This document shows, piece by piece, positions 33,322 to 45,172 of a stretch of 64,000 bases of DNA. The stretch covers positions 145,235,472 to 145,299,471 of the forward strand of contig NC_035433.2 of the NCBI RefSeq assembly GCF_002127325.2, read 5' to 3'. This DNA is from Helianthus annuus (Eukaryota > Streptophyta > Magnoliopsida > Asterales > Asteraceae). A program made the position numbers and the translations under genes. The notes beneath the pieces are model-generated. The model made no database searches. It was given only the letters and a program-made list of their open reading frames with translations, and was not told where the DNA came from. Positions within the stretch are counted from its first letter, which is position 1, and the number at the start of each line of letters is the position of its first letter.

Positions 33322-35693
33322 ATGGAAACACACTTGAATCAAGAGACATCGAGCGTCGAAGCCGAGTTACAATCGAAATTACTCCACGACGATCACCATG
33401 TTCAAAAGGGTGGTCTCAGGACAATGCCCTTCATCATAGGTACATTATTTGTTCATCACTTTCAGTTTTGGTTTTGGTTTTGGTTTAACTTTGTGTTTTA
33501 TTATGTAGTAAATGAAGCATTTGAGAGTATTGCAAGTTATGGATTGCTGGCGAACATGATCTTCTATCTAATGGAAGTTTATCACATGGAAGCTGCAACC
33601 GGAACCATTGTACTCTCCATTTGGACCGCGCTTTCGAATGGTCTCTCCATTGTTGGGGGTTTCATATCCGACGCTTATTTGGGTCGGTTTCGGGTCATTG
33701 CAACCGGGTCTCTTTTTAGTCTTGTTGTAAGTCCATATCATCCATATTCGTGTTTGCGGGTGGGGATGCAAACATGGGTCGGTTTTGAGCTAAAACCGAA
33801 TAAAAATCCTAAAATTCGTGTTTTCGGCATGGCATTTGAACTTGAAATTTTTTGGGCTGAAAAAATCTGGGACCAAAATTATTTTTTGTTAGTTAATGAT
33901 TGATTGATTATTCCACTTTTTTGCCTTAATTTTTTTTTTTGGTTACACCATTTGTTAACTTCTTAACTTTCAAAAATAAAAATTTTTAAATCCAAATTTC
34001 AATAACAAACATTAAAAATGCATGGTTTTATTTATTTTTATTTGTTTGTTTTTAGAAAATAAAAAAACTGAATCCAATTGATAAAATTCGGTTTAAAGAA
34101 AATACCAAACCGATCGGTCAGTTTTTTATGGTTCAGTTATTACTGTTAATATGGTTTCGGTTTGGTTAAATCGGTTTTGAAGCTGACCCCTAGTTGAATT
34201 TTTTGCAACAGGGGGTGACATTTCTCTGGTTGACATCTATTGTTCCACAATTAACACCTTCATCTTGCCAAGAACCGGACACGGGTTGCAGCCCACCAAC
34301 ACGAGCCCAACTCGGTTTCCTCTACGCATCTTTTGGTCTAATGTCGATCGGGTCGGCTTGCATCAGACCGTGTTCCATAGCCTTTGGTGCAGACCAGCTC
34401 AAACACCGTAACAACCAGAGGCTCATCGATAGCTACTTTAACTGGTACTATGCTTCCAACACAGTTTCCATTGCTATTGCTACTACTGTTGTGGTCTACA
34501 TTCAAGACCAATTTGGTTGGCGGGTCGGGTTTGCGGTTCCAGTTTTGGCCATGTTCTGTTCTGCTCTCATGTTCTTACTCGGGTCACCTCTTTATGTCAA
34601 AGTCAAAGTTGACAAGAGCCCGTTTTCGGGTTTGATTCAAGTCTTAATCGTTGCGTTTAGGAACCGTAAGATCCGTCTTCTTCCCGATGACTACTATAAT
34701 CATAGCAATGAAATGGATCGAGTTGAGCTAACCGACAGTTTGAGGTTCGAAAATTACTCGTTACATGACCTGTTATCTAACTTGTCTATTTTGTCACCTC
34801 TAATTTTTTTCGTTATTATCTAATTTTTATTTTAGGTTTCTTAACAAAGCGTGTGTTGTTAGAGATGTGGACATTGGTTCTTCAGGCTCGAACTCGCGTG
34901 GTATCCCACAGTCGAAAATGTGGAATCCCTCAAATCCCTAATTCGGATAATACCTATATGGTCCTCGGGCATTCTACTATTTGTAAACGTGTTGCAAACG
35001 TTCCCAACACTTGAAGCCGAAAAAATGAACCGAAAGATCACCTCAAGGTTCGAGATCCCGGCAGCATCTTTCAGCTTGTTCATGCTTTTGACAATCACAA
35101 TATGGATCCCGTTTTATGACTGTATTATGGTCCCGTTTCTAGCAAAATTTACACACGAGCCTCGTGGACTCAACCTGAAAACCCGAATGGGAGTTGGGAT
35201 AATATTGTCAATCATGGCCATGGTAGTATCCGCAATCGTGGAAACCATAAGGCGTGATTTAGCAAACTCAAACACGACGGTTGTCATGTCAGCAATGTGG
35301 TTGGTCCCACAGTTTGTATTACTAGGTTTAGCTGAAGCGTTTAATGCAATTGGACAATTGGAGTTTTATTATTCCGAGCTCCCAAGTAGTATGTCGAGTT
35401 TAGCAACGGTTATGTTTATGGTGAGCATGGCGGTTGCTTCGCTTGTTGTAAGCCTTTTAACTAATATTGTGGACTCGGTTACTAGCCAAGGAGGTGGCGT
35501 AAGTTGGCTGTCGAGTGATATCGACGAGGGACACGTGGATTACTATTATTGGTTGCTTAGTTTCTTGACTTTGCTCAACTTTGTCTACTATTTAATTTGC
35601 TGTCGTGTTCATCAGAGTTTTTCTTCGTCGGAAAGTAGGTTGTCCCATGCCGTCGATGAAGAAATATTTGATGGCATTGAAGGCAAACCTTGA
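33322..35693 (+). pseudogene. NPF transporter, type I copy B, one-base frameshift
   Basis: The four exons are 33322-33439, 33509-33726, 34212-34744 and 34836-35693, with GT...AG introns of 69, 485 and 91 bp. The predicted protein would be an NPF1-like proton-coupled carrier of about 575 residues. Exon 4 is 858 nt rather than 859: where D and L read TATCCCCACAG, B reads TATCCCACAG (34901-34910). The lost C shifts the frame after about 30 exon-4 codons and leads to an early stop; downstream the original frame is open to 35693. The ExxE[K/R] motif reads EAFES, lacking the basic residue. The start METHLN differs from MGTHLN. This is either a very recent pseudogene or an assembly error at a C run. 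Confidence 0.88.
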
Positions 35694-36308
35694 GTTTTAC
35701 CTATAAGTATCTAAATACAATTTGTATGATGGGTAAATAATAGTTGGGATCGTTATAAGTTATAGCGTTTATTTGGAGCTAAAAACTTTTGTTGTTTATG
35801 TTTATTTTTTCAGGATTTTTATCAAATAATCAGATACAGAAAACATAATTTTTGTGAATGAATATGAGATTCACATACATGAATCTAACAAGAACTTGAG
35901 CATAGAGTTCGATTCAAATTAAAGCAAGTTCCCAAGTATTCCATACATTAAATGCATCGATCTTACAAAGAGTTCGTAAGATCGATATAATAATGAAAAT
36001 GAATAAAGATAACAAAAAAATATAATAAAATAAATAATTATATATTATTGAAAAGATACATAAATTCATTTTACATTTACATAAAAGAAATTTTAACTTG
36101 TAATATATTTTTTATATTAATATTGTTTTTTATTGAAAAAATCTAATTTAAAATGTCTACGTTTCAGTATAAAATACAATGTTAAATTATTGGAGGATGA
36201 TGTTGTATTTGTAGCTTTATACTGCATAAATGAAAGTTGAAGGACACATTTAGTCGATTGTAAATCTACACATTAAAAAAGAGTTGTTGAGTAGTCATAT
36301 CATTATAG
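35694..36308 (+). other. Type I 3' flank of copy B
   Basis: This flank is shared with D, H, I, J and L. It contains a hairpin, ATCGATCTTAC-10 nt-GTAAGATCGAT (35956-35986), then AATGAAAATGAATAAAGATAA with possible polyadenylation signals. No gene is seen. Confidence 0.65.
35956..35986 (+). terminator. Conserved hairpin about 270 bp after type I stop codons
   Basis: The stem ATCGATCTTAC / GTAAGATCGAT has an AAAGAGTTC loop. Equivalent hairpins lie near 45437 (D), 48768 (H), 53510 (J) and 60449 (L). AATAAA-like hexamers follow within 30 bases. A role in 3'-end formation is inference only. Confidence 0.4.
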
Positions 36309-36824
36309 TGAAAGGTTCAAATGAGAAATTTTTTTTGTAAGAATAAAAAAGAACAAATTTTAACCAATAAGAATGCTTTATTTTACTTTATTTAATTTTT
36401 GTATTTAATATGGGTGTAAGGTATATTGGTAAAATTAGATAGATCATTAATTGTTAGTCTTCCTTTTTAATAGCTAATTAAATTAAATTTGTAACATATT
36501 TTTTTTTAAAAAATATATCTTTTCAAATAAGAAAAAAATTAATTTAAGGTGTAGGATAAATTATGAGGTGTGTAGGATGAATTACGAGTTGTGTAGGATA
36601 AATTTCAATATGTGTAGGATAAATTTCAAAAACGTGTAGGATGTATTTTGATGTGTCTAACAAAAAATTTTAGTGTGGAGGATGATAATCTTTATGACTA
36701 ATTAATTAGTCAAAAAGAATAATAAATGAAATGAGAGAAAACTATTTAATATTTTACAATTATACCTTTTGTTCTTTTTCTTCTCAATTTAATTTTCTTC
36801 TCAAATGAACCTCCCCCTATCATC
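36309..36824. mobile_element. MITE with TAG-AGGTTCA inverted ends
   Basis: The ends TAGTGAAAGGTTCAAATGAGAA and (reverse complement) TAGGGGGAGGTTCATTTGAGAAG are inverted repeats. The flank of J (53805-53820, CATATCATCATATCC) shows the uninterrupted site, so about 515 bases were inserted. A 5- or 6-base duplication (ATCAT or TATCAT) is visible, edges uncertain. Inside, GTGTAGGATAAATT is repeated five times (36555-36660). Confidence 0.7.
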
Positions 36825-36836
36825 ATATCCATATAA

Positions 36837-37844
36837 CTAGGTTATAACCCCGTGTATTACACGGGTTTGAAAAATGAATTTTATATACGAAATAATAAAA
36901 TAATATATATTTAAAAACCTTTTTTATTACACTGGTTGAATAAATGTAATTTTATATATTAAATAATAAAAAGTTATATCTATAAGAACCATATTATACG
37001 GGTTGAATAAATGTAATTTTATATATCAAATAATAAAAAAGTTATATCTTTAAAATCACGTGTATTACACAGGTTAAATAAATGTAATATTGTTTACCAA
37101 ATAACAAAAAAAGTTATATCTTAAAAACCCTCGTATATTACACGGTTTGAATAAATATAATTTTATATGCCAAATAATAATAAAATTATATTTAAAAAAA
37201 ACTAATGGATATACTCGGTACACGATAGATATGGTGATTGCGGAGATTATTATTGCAAAGAAGATACAGTGGTCAAACATGTTATTCAAGAAGCAAATAA
37301 GCAGCCATTTGAGTGATAAAATATAAATTATATTTAAAAAAACTCGTAATAAATCTAATTTTATATATAAAGTAATATTGAAAGTTATATACAATTTATT
37401 TCAAAATTATGTAATAAAATCGATATAATAATTTTTTAATAATGAAAATAAAAGTAAATAATATATTAATACAAAGTTTGGTTTTTGGTGATAAATAGTT
37501 TGGTTATTTAAAAATGTCTTATATTAACAATTTAAATTTAAGGATAATATTTTATTAGAAAAATAGAAGCATTCTATTCGACATTTAAAATAAGATAAAA
37601 TTTAATATTAATTTTTATTTATTAACTAATCTATACTATATTTATAATATTATTTATAATTAATTAGAAGAGATTAAACTAAATTTATAATTATCCATAA
37701 GATATTAAACTAAATAATATTTAGTATGAGGGTCATCTATAATTAATTAAAAGAGATTAAACTAAAATAATAATTATCCACAATACTTGACCTAATACGA
37801 TGACAAGTGTCCTATAAATGGTTTCTTTTATTATATAGTATAGA
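36837..37844 (-). mobile_element. Non-autonomous Helitron, minus orientation
   Basis: Read on the minus strand it starts TCTATACTATATAATAAAAG and ends with the hairpin CCGTGTAATACACGG followed by GGTTATAACCTAG, inserted between A and T. The J flank (53820-53840, CCATATAATTGTTG) gives the empty site. No Rep/helicase gene. Several ACACGGGTT-AATAAATGTAATTTTATAT segments repeat internally. Confidence 0.85.
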
Positions 37845-37868
37845 TTGTTTTAGAGTGATACTCTTTGA

Positions 37869-38600
37869 TTGACCTATATATTAAAAAGAGAACTAAATGA
37901 ACAGTAAACATAATTAAATAAATATAGTAATAAAAATTGAATTTAATGGATAGTAACATCACTAATGAATGAGCTGGTCCCGCGTACCTGTATCGGTATC
38001 GAATTTATCAAATCGGGTATATTTTCGGTGCCGGTTCGACACCGGTATTCATCTGTTTTTACCCTCAAATGCCGGTGTCGTACCAGTACCGGTACTGATC
38101 CGTACCGTACCAGGTATATTCGGTACCGGTACCCAATTTTGGGGATTTCGGTAACGGTATTTTCCGTACCGGTTCGTACCGAGCTCATCAAATCCCGTAG
38201 CAACGTAGCAATGGAAGTAATTGCATCGTTTATATTACTTTTCATACACACAGTAAGTAAACTGTATTTCGTTTGAATAAGGTTTTATATAAACAACAAC
38301 TTATTTTGCTTTATTTTTTGTCTTTTCTGTAATGAATGAATTGTAGCATGTAAAAGAATTACGATTTTCACCTCGGTTCAAAATTACGCTTTCACCCTCA
38401 ATTCAAAATTACGTTTTTCCCTGAGTTAAAAATAAAAATATGGTTTTCCCCTAGCTAAAAACTACGATTTTACCCCCGCTAAAAATTACGATCTTGTGAT
38501 CGTTTTAGTTTTCCATTCTAACAAAACTATAGTATTATTTTTTTAATTGGTTGAGAATTATTCGGCCATCGTCCCGCATCGCGGGCGGGACATCAACTAG
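37869..38600 (+). mobile_element. Second Helitron-like element, with nested ACCGG-type hAT remnant
   Basis: It ends with a GC-rich hairpin CCCGCATCGCGGGCGGG followed by ACATCAACTAG and then host T. The K-side flank (53840-53870, TTTGAATTCTTTATTT) shows the empty A/T target. The left end (TTGACCTATATATTAAAAAG) is a slightly diverged TC start. At 38359-38495 lie four imperfect repeats of AAATTACGATTTTNCCC. Confidence 0.7.
37965..38187. mobile_element. Degraded hAT MITE of the ACCGGTA family
   Basis: Many GGTACCGGTA-type motifs, with diverged ends AATGAGCTGGTCC and GTACCGAGCTCATC, show relationship to the element at 7504-8141. No clear target duplication remains. Confidence 0.6.
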
Positions 38601-38871
38601 TTCTTTATTTAAATTGGAATTCTTGAGATGCATCTATTGTCCATATGAGGCCATTTAATGGGTGTGACCAGCACTAGCGGGTTCAGAATTATTTTTCCCT
38701 TTGTTCATTTTTGTAGGTGTTTGAATTTTGATCAACTCAACGTTAGAATTTTTGAGTTGGTAGGACTATATCATCACTAAAGTGCTTCAAAGCATTTCTT
38801 AACCCACTAGCTATCTCCATAGAAAATTATTATGGAAAAAAATAAGAACTAGCATGGGTGTTATAATTTAA
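38601..38871 (+). other. Upstream flank of copy C
   Basis: It matches the region before K (53855-54050): CTTGAGATGCATCTATTG, CCATTTAATGGGTGTGACCA, CACTAGCGGGTTCAG. It is the former promoter-side DNA of type II copies. No gene is seen. Confidence 0.6.
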
Positions 38872-39122
38872 GACTATGGGGTATGGAACTTGGGTTGGGG
38901 CATGGCTCTTGAGGCTTGGGTTTGAAGTCGGGCGTGGGGCGGGCTAGCAAGGTGACATGTCGGACTCTCAATGGCCAAACCAAACTAGCCATTTCACATG
39001 CCCCCATGTGTCAACTCATGCCCCCAACCCAAGCCCCACCATACCCCACAGGCGTGGGTTTGGGTTTGTTTTCCACGTGTCAACTCATGCCCACAACCCA
39101 AGCCCCACCATACCCCATGGTC
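38872..39122. mobile_element. Tourist-like MITE with duplicated 3' end
   Basis: The inverted ends GACTATGGGGTATGG and CCATACCCCATGGTC are flanked by TAA (38869-38871 and 39123-39125), as in PIF/Harbinger MITEs. The right 44 bases occur twice (39008-39051 and 39078-39121, TGTCAACTCATGCCC...CCATACCCCA). Copy K lacks the element. Confidence 0.83.
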
Positions 39123-39163
39123 TAAAGAACCGGATGGTTGGAAAAGTTATTATGGAAAAAAAT

Positions 39164-39972
39164 GAACATTGGTTCTCCGAGCTCGAACCTTTGTGGTGTC
39201 CCCACAGTAGAAAATGTGGAATCCCTCAAATTCCTAATTCGGATAATACTTGTTTAGTCATCAGGCATTCTAGTATTCGTAGGCATGTTGCAAGCATTCC
39301 CAACACTTGAAGCCGAAAAAATGAACCGAAACATCACCTCATGGTTCCAGATCCCGGCAGCATCATTCTCTTTGTTCATGTTTTTGTCAATCACTATATG
39401 GATCCCATTTTATGACCGTGTTTTAGTCCCATTTCTAGCAAAATTTACACACGAGCCACGTGGGTTTAACCCGAAAATCCAAATGGGAGCTGGGATGATA
39501 TTGTCGATCATAGCCATGGTAGTATCCGCAATCATGGAAACCATAAGGCGTGATTTAGCAAACACAAACACGCCAGTTGATATGTCAGCAATGTGGTTGG
39601 TCCCACAATTTGTGTTACTAGGTTTAACTTAAGCGTTTAATGGAATTGGACAATTGGATTTTTATTATTCTGAGCTCCCAAATAGTGTGGCAAGTCTAGT
39701 GATGGTTATGTTTACGGTGAGCATGGCGGTTGCTTCGCTTGTTGCTAGCCTTTTAAGTTTTAACTAATATCGTAGACTTGGTTACTGGCCAAGGAGGTGA
39801 TGTAAGTTGGCTCTCGAGTGATATTAACGCCGGCCGTGTGGATTACTACTATTGGTTGCTTAGCTTATTGAATTTGCTCAACTTTTTGTACTACTTGATC
39901 TGTTGTCGTGTTCATCGGAGCTTTTCTTCATCAGAATGTAGGTTGTCCCATGCTATCGATATACAGGAATAA
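39164..39972 (+). pseudogene. NPF transporter, type II copy C, exon 4 only
   Basis: Only most of exon 4 is present, joined on its left to upstream flank DNA; exons 1-3 are gone, with the same junction (AAAAAAATGAACATTGG) as in K. Within it, GLTE has become GLT-stop (39630-39632, ACCGAA to ACTTAA) and the sequence CTTTTAAGTTTTAACT carries the 8-base insertion also found in K. The C-terminal half of the NPF transporter (RFEIPAASF to SFSSSECRLSH) is otherwise recognisable. No functional product is expected. Confidence 0.9.
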
Positions 39973-41095
39973 GTTATAGCGTTTATTTGGAGCTATAAAC
40001 TTTTGTATGTGTTTTTATAGAAGTATCCATGGTCTTATGTTATATTTTTTATTGATAAGTAATTTATTATTAAATAATCAGATAAAAAAATTAACTATTA
40101 TGGTTTGTGTAGATTAGCGAAGTATACATACCCAACAAGATAGACACGTTAGGAATTAATGTCGGATAACAAGTTAAGCATTTTTATGTGTTGCTTTTTT
40201 TCCTTTTGTTTTGTTATTGTGAGCCTATTTATAAATAAATTGGTTTTCTACTAGTTATGTAATAGTATGTGTTATTTATAAAATTAAAATAAAAATATGA
40301 AATTGTGCTAGTATGTAACGGTATGTGTTGTTTATAAAATTAAAAAAATCATAAATTGCTCTAGTTATGTAATAATATCTGTTGTTTACAAAACTAAAAA
40401 ACATGAAATTGTGCTAATTACGGTGTTGATTAAGATTACAGTGTTATGCTGATTACAGGATGTGCTGACGGTGGTGGTATGGGATGTTACCGTCAGATGT
40501 ACTGATGGTGGTGTTACCATGCTGATGTTGACGATGTGCTGATTACGGTGTTGATGATGATGCTAATTACAGTGCTGATGATCGATGGTGCTGATTACAG
40601 TGCTGATTCGATAATGAAAAATAGATTAGGATTTAAACTAATCTTGCATGAATTTAAGGATAATTTAATTATTGTTTTTATTTAGATATAAATAAAAGGG
40701 TATAAAAAGTCTAAAATATCCTTAAATCAATTTTTTAATCGACATGTCATTAAATTGTTGGTTTTTATAGTTAGTATAAAAAATAAATGTTTGTATACTA
40801 TCCTATTCCTAATTTGACTTAACTAATTGTTTGAAGTGATTGATATAAGTTTCTCATTGTCATTACTTTCGAATTACTTTTTTTTTCCTACTAAAAAGTT
40901 CTATGTTATTTACTTATGTAGAATTTCTATTTTATTTTTAATATATCAGCAGTTTGATTGGATTATCAAGAGTATATGCTTTCCAATTACCTTATGTAGT
41001 TATTATGTTACTCTAATCCTATCTATTTCTTGTCTAGTTTCTTGAATTACTATCTTGTTATTCAAACATATACAAGCTCATTATTATTATTATTA
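39973..41095 (+). other. Type II 3' flank of copy C
   Basis: Shared with A, E and K; contains GCTGATTACAG minisatellite repeats at about 40420-40615 and ends at a short (ATT)n tract (41079-41095). No gene is seen. Confidence 0.65.
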
Positions 41096-41567
41096 CTCCG
41101 TATTTCAAATTATTGATTTTTGGTATTCGTGAAAATGAATTCCTGCTATATTTCTTCAAGTTTACTTCTTATTAATCAAGTCGAGCTCGAGCCTCAAATC
41201 TCAGCTCGATTTGTAATTCGAGCTCGAGCTGAGCCAGCTCGAATTGAGTTCGAACCAAGCTCGGCTCGTTTACAGCCCTACTTCTTAATAATACGTTTTC
41301 AACTTTAGCTCCTTTGTGCACATGAGCCCATTTGATGGGTGTGACCACAGCGTGGATCGCCCCTCGAACACACAAACCTTTTTAATTATATCTTTACCAC
41401 CCAATCACTCAAACAATATCACAATCGTTTTGTCCATATATATGAAAGCTTATCAACAATCCTTTTTGTGGAATCCCCAGTCTCTCAATGTCACTTTCGC
41501 TCCAATTATCATAATAAAAACGATAGTATCCTATCCAAGTTGCAATCAATCAAACCATCGATCCACC
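41096..41567 (+). promoter_or_regulatory. Upstream region of gene D
   Basis: A fragment of a GAGCTCG-type hAT element lies at 41180-41275, ending CGTTTACAGCCCTA. Then follow AGCTCCTTTGTGCACATGAG, CCCAATCACTCAAAC and a putative TATA box TATATATGAA at 41437-41446, about 125 bases before the start codon. The same order is found before L, with the hAT fragment missing there. Confidence 0.5.
41437..41446 (+). promoter_or_regulatory. Putative TATA box of gene D
   Basis: TATATATGAA, conserved in position in B and L and lost in the broken copy A. Confidence 0.5.
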
Positions 41568-44500
41568 ATGGGAACACATTTGAATCAAGAGACATCGAGC
41601 GTCGAAGCAGAGTTACAATCGAAATTACTCCTCGACGATCACCATGTTCAGAAGGGTGGTCTCAGGACAATGCCCTTCATCATAGGTACGTACATTATTT
41701 GTTCATCACTTTCGGTTTTGGTTTTGGTTTTGGTTTTGGTTTTGATTTAACTTTGTGTTTTGTTTTGTAGTAAATGAAGCATTTGAGAAAGTTGCGAGTA
41801 GCGGAGTGATGGCGAACATGATCTTCTATCTAATGGAAGTTTATCACATGGAAGCTGCAACCGGAACCATTGTACTCTCCATTTGGACCGCGCTTTCGAA
41901 TGGTCTCTCCGTTGTTGGGGGTGTCATATCCGACGCTTATTTGGGTCGGTTTCGGGTCATTGCAACCGGGTCTTTGTTTAGTCTTGTTGTAAGTCCATAT
42001 TATCCATATTCCTATTCCATCTGGGTCGGTTTTAGGCTCAAACCGAATAAAAAACTAAAACTTCTTCGTGTTTTCTGCATGTCATTTGAACTTGAAATGT
42101 TTGTACTGAAAAATCTGGGACCAATATGTATATTTTTTTAGTTAATGATTAATTGATTATTACACATTTTGCTTTAATTTTTGTTTTGTTAACGATTAAT
42201 TGATTATTACACATTTTACTTTTTTTTTTGGTTACACCATTTGTTAACTTCTTAACTTTTAAAATAGAGTAAATTACGATTTTGGCCCCTGTGGTTATAT
42301 CACTTTTAGCCCAAAAATAACTCTTTTAACATCTGAGCCCCCAATATCTTTTTTTATAACTCTTTTGGCCCTTAACACTAATCTCATCCATTTACTTTTA
42401 GAGGCCAAAAGGGTTAGAAAAAAAGATGTTGGGGGCCAAAGGGTTAGGAAAAAATACGTTGGGGGCTCAGATGTTAAAAGATTTCTTTTTGCGCTAAAAG
42501 TGATATAACCACAGGGGCTAAAACCATATTTTACTCTTCAAAATTAAAAAAAAAAATAAATCTAAATTTCAATAATCTATTCTACTATAATAAAAGAAAC
42601 CAAGTTTTGGACACGTGTTATTCATTGAAGGTATTCTCAAATTTATATTTATTTTATATTAATTAAATAAATAATAAATAATAAATTAATATTAAATCTT
42701 ATCATACTTTAATAAAATAATATCCTCAAATCTAAATTGTTAATTGAATATATTTTTAAAACAAATACCTCTATTTCCTACTTATCTTATATTAAATATA
42801 TAAATAATAAATTAATATTAAATGTTATCCTAATTTATTAAAAATATAACTTTTTAGTAATTTGTATACAAAATTATATTTATTCCACACGTGTAAAATG
42901 TGGGGTTTTAAAAATATAACTTTTTTTTTATTATTTGCTATACAAAATTACTTGTGTATAACCCGTGTAATACACGAAGTATTTAAAGATATAACCTTTT
43001 ATCATTTGCTATGTAAAATTACATTTATTCAACACGTGTAATACAATGGTTTTATAAGGATATAATATTTTTATTATTTGGTATATTTTTCAACCCAACT
43101 ATACACGGGTTTTCTAAAGATACAACGTTTTTAGCATTTAATATAAAAAATTACATTTATTTATTATGTGTAATACACATGGTTTTTAAGGATGTAATTT
43201 TTTATTATTTGGTAGATTTATTCAACCCGATTATACATGGGTTTTTTTAACGATACGGCGTTTTTAGTATTTAGTATACAAAATTACATTTATTTAATCT
43301 GTATAATACACATGGTTTTTAAAGATATAATTTTTTAATTATTTGATATATAAAATTACATTTATTTAACCCGCACATATACAGGGTTCATAAAAATATT
43401 TTTTTTTTATTATTCAATATATAAAATTACATTTATTCAATCCGTGTAATACACGAGGTTCTAACCTAGTAAACATTATAAAATAAATGTTTTTTTTTTG
43501 GTTTTTGGTTCTGCTTTTTTGGTTTTTAGAAAAGGAAAAAACTGAACCCGAACAGTAAAACTTGGTTTAAAGAAAATACCAGACCGGCGCGTTAGTTTTT
43601 AGTATGGTTCAGTTATTACGGTTAATATGGTTTCTGTTCAGTTATATCGATTTTAAATCTCACCCCTAAGTTGAATTTTTTGCAACAGGGAGTGACATTT
43701 CTCTGGTTGACATCCATTCTTCCACAACTAACACCTTCATCTTGCCAAGGACCGGACACGGGTTACAGCTCACCAACACGAGCCCAACTCGGTTTCCTCT
43801 ACGCATCTTTTGGTCTAATGTCGATCGGGTCGGCTTGCATCAGACCGTGTTCCATAGCCTTTGGTGCAGACCAGCTCAAACACCGGAACAACCAGAGGCT
43901 CATCGATAGCTACTTTAACTGGTACTATGCTGCCAACACGGTTTCCATTGTTATTGCTACTTCTGTTGTGGTCTACATTCAAGACCAATTTGGTTGGCGG
44001 GTCGGGTTTGCGGTTCCAGTTTTGGCCATGTTGTGTTCTGCTCTCATGTTCTTACTCGGGTCACCTCTTTATGTCAAAGTCAAAGTTGACAAGAGCCCGT
44101 TTTCGGGTTTGACTCAAGTCTTAATCGTTGCATTTAGGAACCGTAAGATCCGTCTTCTTCCTGGTGACTGCTATAATCATAGCAATGATATAGATCAAGT
44201 TGAGTTAACCGACAGTTTGAGGTTTGAAAATTACTCATTACATGACCTCTTATCTAACTTGTCTATTTTGTCACCTCTAATTTTTTTCGTTATTATCTAA
44301 ATTTGTATTTTAGGTTTCTTAACAAAGCGTGTGTTGTTAGAGATGTGGACATTGGTTCTTTAGGCTCGAACTCGTGTGGTATCCCCACAGTCGAAAATGT
44401 GGAATCCCTCAAATCCCTAATTCGGATAATACCTATTTGGTCATCGGGCATTATACTATTCGTAAACGTGTTGCAAACGTTCCCAACACTTGAAGCCGAA

Positions 44501-45172
44501 AAAATGAACCGAAAGATCACCTCAAGGTTCGAGATCCCGGCAGCATCTTTCAGCTTGCTCATGCTTTTGACAATCACAATATGGATCCCGTTTTATGACC
44601 GTGTTATGGTCCCGTTTCTAGCAAAATTTACACACGAGCCTCGTGGCCTCAACCTGAAAACCCGGATGGGAGTTGGGATAATATTGTCAATCATAACCAT
44701 GGTAGTATCCGCAATCGTGGAAACCATAAGGCGTGATTTAGCAAACGCAAACACGATGGTTGTCATGTCAGCAATGTGGTTGGTCCCACAGTTTGTATTA
44801 CTAGGTTTAACCGAAGCGTTTAATGCAATTGGACAATTGGAGTTTTATTATTCCGAGCTCCCAAATAGTATGTCGAGTTTAGCAATGGTTATGTTTATGG
44901 TGAGCATGACGGTTGCTTCGCTTGTTGCAAGCCTTTTAACTAATATTGTGGACTCTGTTACTGGCCAAGGAGGTGGCGTAAGTTGGCTGTCGAGTGATAT
45001 CGACGAGGGACACGTTGATTACTATTATTGGTTGCTTAGTTTCTTGACTTTGCTCAACTTTGTCTACTACTTAATTTGTTGTCGTGTTCATCGAAGTTTT
45101 TCTTCGTCGGAAAGTAGGTTGTCCCATGTCGTCGATAAAGAAAGATTTGATGGCATTGAAGGCAAACATTGA
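41568..45172 (+). CDS. NRT1/PTR family (NPF1-like) transporter D, intact
   Basis: The exons are 41568-41685, 41771-41988, 43689-44221 and 44314-45172, all with GT...AG introns; together they give 575 aa, normal for the family. NPF proteins are multi-helix plasma or vacuolar membrane carriers that couple protons to nitrate, peptide or hormone transport; the substrate cannot be told from sequence. Visible features: KGGLRTMPFII at the first helix, the proton-coupling motif EAFEK, SDAYLGRFR after helix 3, GADQ and FNWYY in the middle, a long central loop encoded at the exon 3/4 border, and EFYYSELP with DYYYWLL near the C terminus. Intron 2 (1.7 kb) holds a fold-back MITE and a Helitron, but both splice sites remain. 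The start codon is chosen by conservation with B, A and L. Expression is unproven. Confidence 0.88.
41700..41752 (+). repeat. (GGTTTT)n in intron 1
   Basis: Five GGTTTT units lie just before the acceptor of intron 1. Copies A, B and L have different numbers at the same place (L has most, about seven). Confidence 0.8.
42266..42537. mobile_element. Fold-back MITE in intron 2 of D
   Basis: The left end AGAGTAAATTACGATTTTGG and the reverse complement of the right end AGAGTAAAATATGGTTTTAG continue as long inverted repeats (CCCCTGTGGTTATATCAC on both sides). The flanks TTTAAAATA and TTCAAAATT could be a 9-bp duplication, pointing to a Mutator-type origin. The equivalent element in L is at 57273-57552. 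Confidence 0.8.
42576..43469 (+). mobile_element. Non-autonomous Helitron in intron 2 of D
   Basis: It starts TCTATTCTACTATAATAAAAG and ends with a hairpin GTGTAATACAC followed by GAGGTTCTAACCTAG, between host A and T. Copy A intron 2 keeps the exact empty site CAATAATAAACATT (12581-12594). 894 bp, same family as 36837-37844. Confidence 0.9.

Noticed and set aside
34745..34823. Exon 3 read-through adding about 25 residues (ending FFVII) in B, D and L
   Set aside because: Alignment with the family sequence LRFLNKAC shows splicing at AG/GTTCGA or AG/GTTTGA to the acceptor TTTTAG; the extra residues are intron 3.
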